From positions 1 through 60,460 of the forward strand of contig JBFWLP010000005.1 of the NCBI GenBank assembly GCA_050252075.1: a DNA stretch of 60,460 bases. Reading direction: 5' to 3'. Both the position numbers and the translations under genes were made by a program. Below the pieces are notes generated by a model. The model saw only the letters and a list, made by a program, of their open reading frames with translations, ran no database searches and was not told where the DNA came from. This stretch comes from JAAYGT01 sp050252075 (GTDB taxonomy: Bacteria > Pseudomonadota > Gammaproteobacteria > Burkholderiales > Burkholderiaceae_B). Shown here piece after piece: positions 60,447-60,460 of the stretch (positions are counted from its first letter, which is position 1; each line of letters begins with the position of its first letter).

Positions 60447-60460
60447 AGATCGGAAGAGCG
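60447..60460. other. Illumina adapter sequence left at the contig end
   Basis: The last 14 bases, AGATCGGAAGAGCG, are identical to the start of the standard Illumina read adapter. They follow directly on the odhB coding frame and make no sense in it. This is untrimmed adapter, not genomic DNA. Confidence 0.95.

Overview
The window looks like a draft-genome contig from a betaproteobacterium of the order Burkholderiales, most likely family Alcaligenaceae (Bordetella / Achromobacter / Pusillimonas-like). This is an inference from gene content and order: rpsF-priB-rpsR-rplI next to dnaB, xseB-ispA-dxs beside folE2 with a divergent Rieske oxygenase, rimP-nusA-infB-rbfA-truB-typA, rluD-pgeF-phaC-phaB-phaR with divergent bamD, tRAP and Liv transporters, and high-GC codon use. 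Both ends are artificial or broken. The left end is a fragment of an IS3-family insertion sequence sitting inside livM. The right end carries 14 bases identical to the Illumina adapter, fused directly to the truncated odhB gene.

Layout. 1-2962 (minus): a branched-chain amino acid type ABC transporter, livK-livH-livM', with an internal terminator after livK and livM cut by the IS. 3217-4658: beta-carbonic anhydrase and an alpha/beta hydrolase, convergent. 4659-6041: a small accessory patch next to a CAU-anticodon tRNA, with an AT-rich non-coding stretch holding a perfect palindrome, a FitAB-type toxin-antitoxin module with promoter and operator, and two tandem 45-bp repeats. 6105-6232: a cluster of five hairpins, the best candidate for an undescribed structured RNA. 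6274-8522: membrane-anchored FMN glutamate-synthase-like protein and a GNAT enzyme. 8714-12587: a complete TRAP transporter whose large subunit has an unusual repeat-containing insert. 12675-14881: an amino acid permease coupled to a methyltransferase with a signal peptide.

15001-43021 is mostly core genome: DnaB and the rpsF ribosomal operon; folE2; dxs, ispA and xseB (isoprenoid precursors and exonuclease VII); a Rieske oxygenase; an EamA exporter; htpX; dienelactone hydrolase; polA; a LOG protein; thiO-thiS-thiG (thiamine thiazole); and the large translation/transcription operon rimP-nusA-infB-rbfA-truB-typA with a terminator-like attenuator immediately before rimP; then scpB-rluB. 43093-60446: initiator tRNA, a FemAB-like acyltransferase, the PHA storage genes phaC-phaB-phaR (no phaA), pgeF, rluD, bamD, a DinG-type helicase, tex, trpS with an extra C-terminal domain, zapE, lpdA and odhB (2-oxoglutarate dehydrogenase).

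No CRISPR array, rRNA, prophage, or recognisable anti-phage or secondary-metabolite system was found. The window is largely ordinary; the items most worth following are the five-hairpin RNA candidate, the exported methyltransferase/permease pair, the repeat insert in the TRAP large subunit, the rimP attenuator and the operator-like palindrome and tandem repeats beside the tRNA.
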